This document shows, piece by piece, positions 4,960-5,425 of a stretch of 5,425 nucleotides of DNA (position 1 is the first letter of the stretch; each line of letters starts with the position of its first letter). This DNA is from Proteobacteria bacterium UBA964 (lineage in GTDB: Bacteria > Pseudomonadota > Gammaproteobacteria > Steroidobacterales > Steroidobacteraceae): positions 1 through 5,425 of the forward strand of contig DBCG01000037.1 of assembly GCA_002292945.1 (NCBI GenBank), in the 5' to 3' direction. A model generated the notes under the pieces. The model made no database searches and had not been told where the DNA came from. It was given only the letters and a program-made list of their open reading frames with translations. A program made the position numbers and the translations under genes.

Positions 4960-5325
4960 ATGAGCACCGTGATCGAAGACCTGCCTCTCGACCTGCCACC
5001 CGCTTTGGTGTTCACCGACGACGCGGCGCGCAAGGTCGGATCCCTCATCGAAGCCGAGGGCAACCCCAGCCTGATGCTTCGGGTGTTCGTGCAAGGCGGC
5101 GGCTGCTCCGGCATGCAATACGGTTTCGAGTTCGACGAGCAGGTCCAAGACGGCGACACCCTCGTCCAGAACATGGGCGTCAAGCTGTTGGTCGATCCGA
5201 TGAGCTTCCAATACCTCAGCGGTGCCGAGATCGATTACCGGGAGAGCGTCGAAGGATCGCAGTTCGTCATCCGCAATCCGAACGCCACCACGACCTGTGG
5301 TTGCGGGTCCTCGTTCTCCGCCTGA
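4960..5325 (+). CDS. erpA: Iron-sulfur cluster insertion protein ErpA (A-type carrier)
   Basis: Carries and delivers [4Fe-4S]/[2Fe-2S] clusters to apoproteins such as IspG/IspH and respiratory enzymes, in the cytoplasm. The 121 residues carry the three ligand cysteines of A-type carriers: C49 in GGGCSGMQYGF and C113/C115 in TTTCGCGSSFSA. Other ErpA-like stretches are FTDDAARKV (18-26), LLVDPMSFQYLSGAEIDY and FVIRNPNA. It resembles ErpA more than IscA or SufA (DPMSxQYL and the NPNA-x-TCGCGSSFS end). An N-terminal extension of about seven residues precedes the usual start region. No isc or suf genes are present, which is normal for erpA. It has its own predicted promoter overlapping the bactofilin stop, so Fe-S supply can be expressed apart from the upstream genes. 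I see no IscR box, though I could only scan by eye. Confidence 0.96.
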   Translation: MSTVIEDLPLDLPPALVFTDDAARKVGSLIEAEGNPSLMLRVFVQGGGCSGMQYGFEFDEQVQDGDTLVQNMGVKLLVDPMSFQYLSGAEIDYRESVEGSQFVIRNPNATTTCGCGSSFSA

Positions 5326-5350
5326 CGTACCGCAGCCACCCGGTCCTTCC

Positions 5351-5425
5351 GTGACGCGCGCTGCCGCCCGCGCCGCTCCGCCAGAGCTGCTCGCCGCCGT
5401 CGATCTCGGCTCCAACAGTTTCCAC
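5351..5425 (+). CDS. ppx: Exopolyphosphatase (Ppx/GppA family), 5' fragment cut by the window edge
   Basis: Only the first 25 codons are present, but residues 15-25 read LAAVDLGSNSFH. This is the phosphate-1 loop of the Ppx/GppA branch of the ASKHA superfamily; E. coli Ppx has FAAVDLGSNSFHM about 15 residues in, the same offset. Ppx removes terminal phosphates from polyphosphate; GppA hydrolyses pppGpp. The fragment cannot separate them, though the N-terminal length favours Ppx. GTG 5351 is chosen because it gives that offset. GTG 5297, in frame inside erpA, is the alternative. The gap from erpA is 25 bp, with no Shine-Dalgarno, promoter or terminator visible, so it is probably read from the erpA transcript. 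Confidence 0.85.
   Translation, partial: MTRAAARAAPPELLAAVDLGSNSFH

Noticed and set aside
5326..5350. Terminator or promoter between erpA and ppx
   Set aside because: The 25-bp gap shows no hairpin, T-run or recognisable hexamers.
1..5425. Mobile element, CRISPR array, tRNA, toxin-antitoxin or defence genes
   Set aside because: No inverted-repeat ends, repeat-spacer pattern, cloverleaf or relevant protein motifs were seen; base composition and codon style look uniform throughout.

Overview
The window is GC-rich and densely coding. It carries seven complete genes and two cut by the edges, all recognisable as chromosomal housekeeping or cell-envelope genes. Gene content (a RppH with the proteobacterial GQKQ signature, ErpA, a fused AroQ-TyrA, PdxH, and a bactofilin next to a coiled-coil membrane protein) points to a high-GC gammaproteobacterium outside the enterics. 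I cannot name the genus. I see no transposase, phage gene, CRISPR array, tRNA or rRNA, and no stretch over 300 bases without a gene.

Layout. (1) A minus-strand PduO-type cob(I)alamin adenosyltransferase starts at 454 and runs off the left edge. (2) 46 bp away and divergent, an inositol-monophosphatase-family phosphatase (501-1274, +) ends tail-to-tail with pdxH (1271-1972, -); the two stop codons share the palindrome CTAG. (3) A 62-bp divergent spacer (1973-2034) separates pdxH from a rightward run: aroQ-tyrA fusion (2035-3147), rppH (3144-3710, overlapping by GTGA) and a membrane-anchored coiled-coil protein of unknown function (3717-4442). (4) A bactofilin (4492-4950) and erpA (4960-5325) follow. 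A GTG at 5351 then opens an exopolyphosphatase (Ppx/GppA) cut by the right edge.

Functions: cofactor supply (adenosylcobalamin, pyridoxal phosphate), tyrosine synthesis, mRNA 5'-end decapping, Fe-S cluster delivery, polyphosphate breakdown, and a probable membrane-linked bactofilin module. There is no single pathway. The least described part is the pairing of the coiled-coil membrane protein with the bactofilin.

The most unusual signal is regulatory. Several start codons (454 minus, 1972 minus, 4960 plus) sit 6-7 nt behind a -10-like hexamer with no Shine-Dalgarno sequence, which predicts leaderless mRNAs. Two of these -10 elements (before 4492 and 4960) reuse the TAG stop codon of the preceding gene. 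The pdxH/tyrA spacer holds a near-palindromic 12-mer that reads as an extended -10 on both strands. I found no convincing new multi-gene system.
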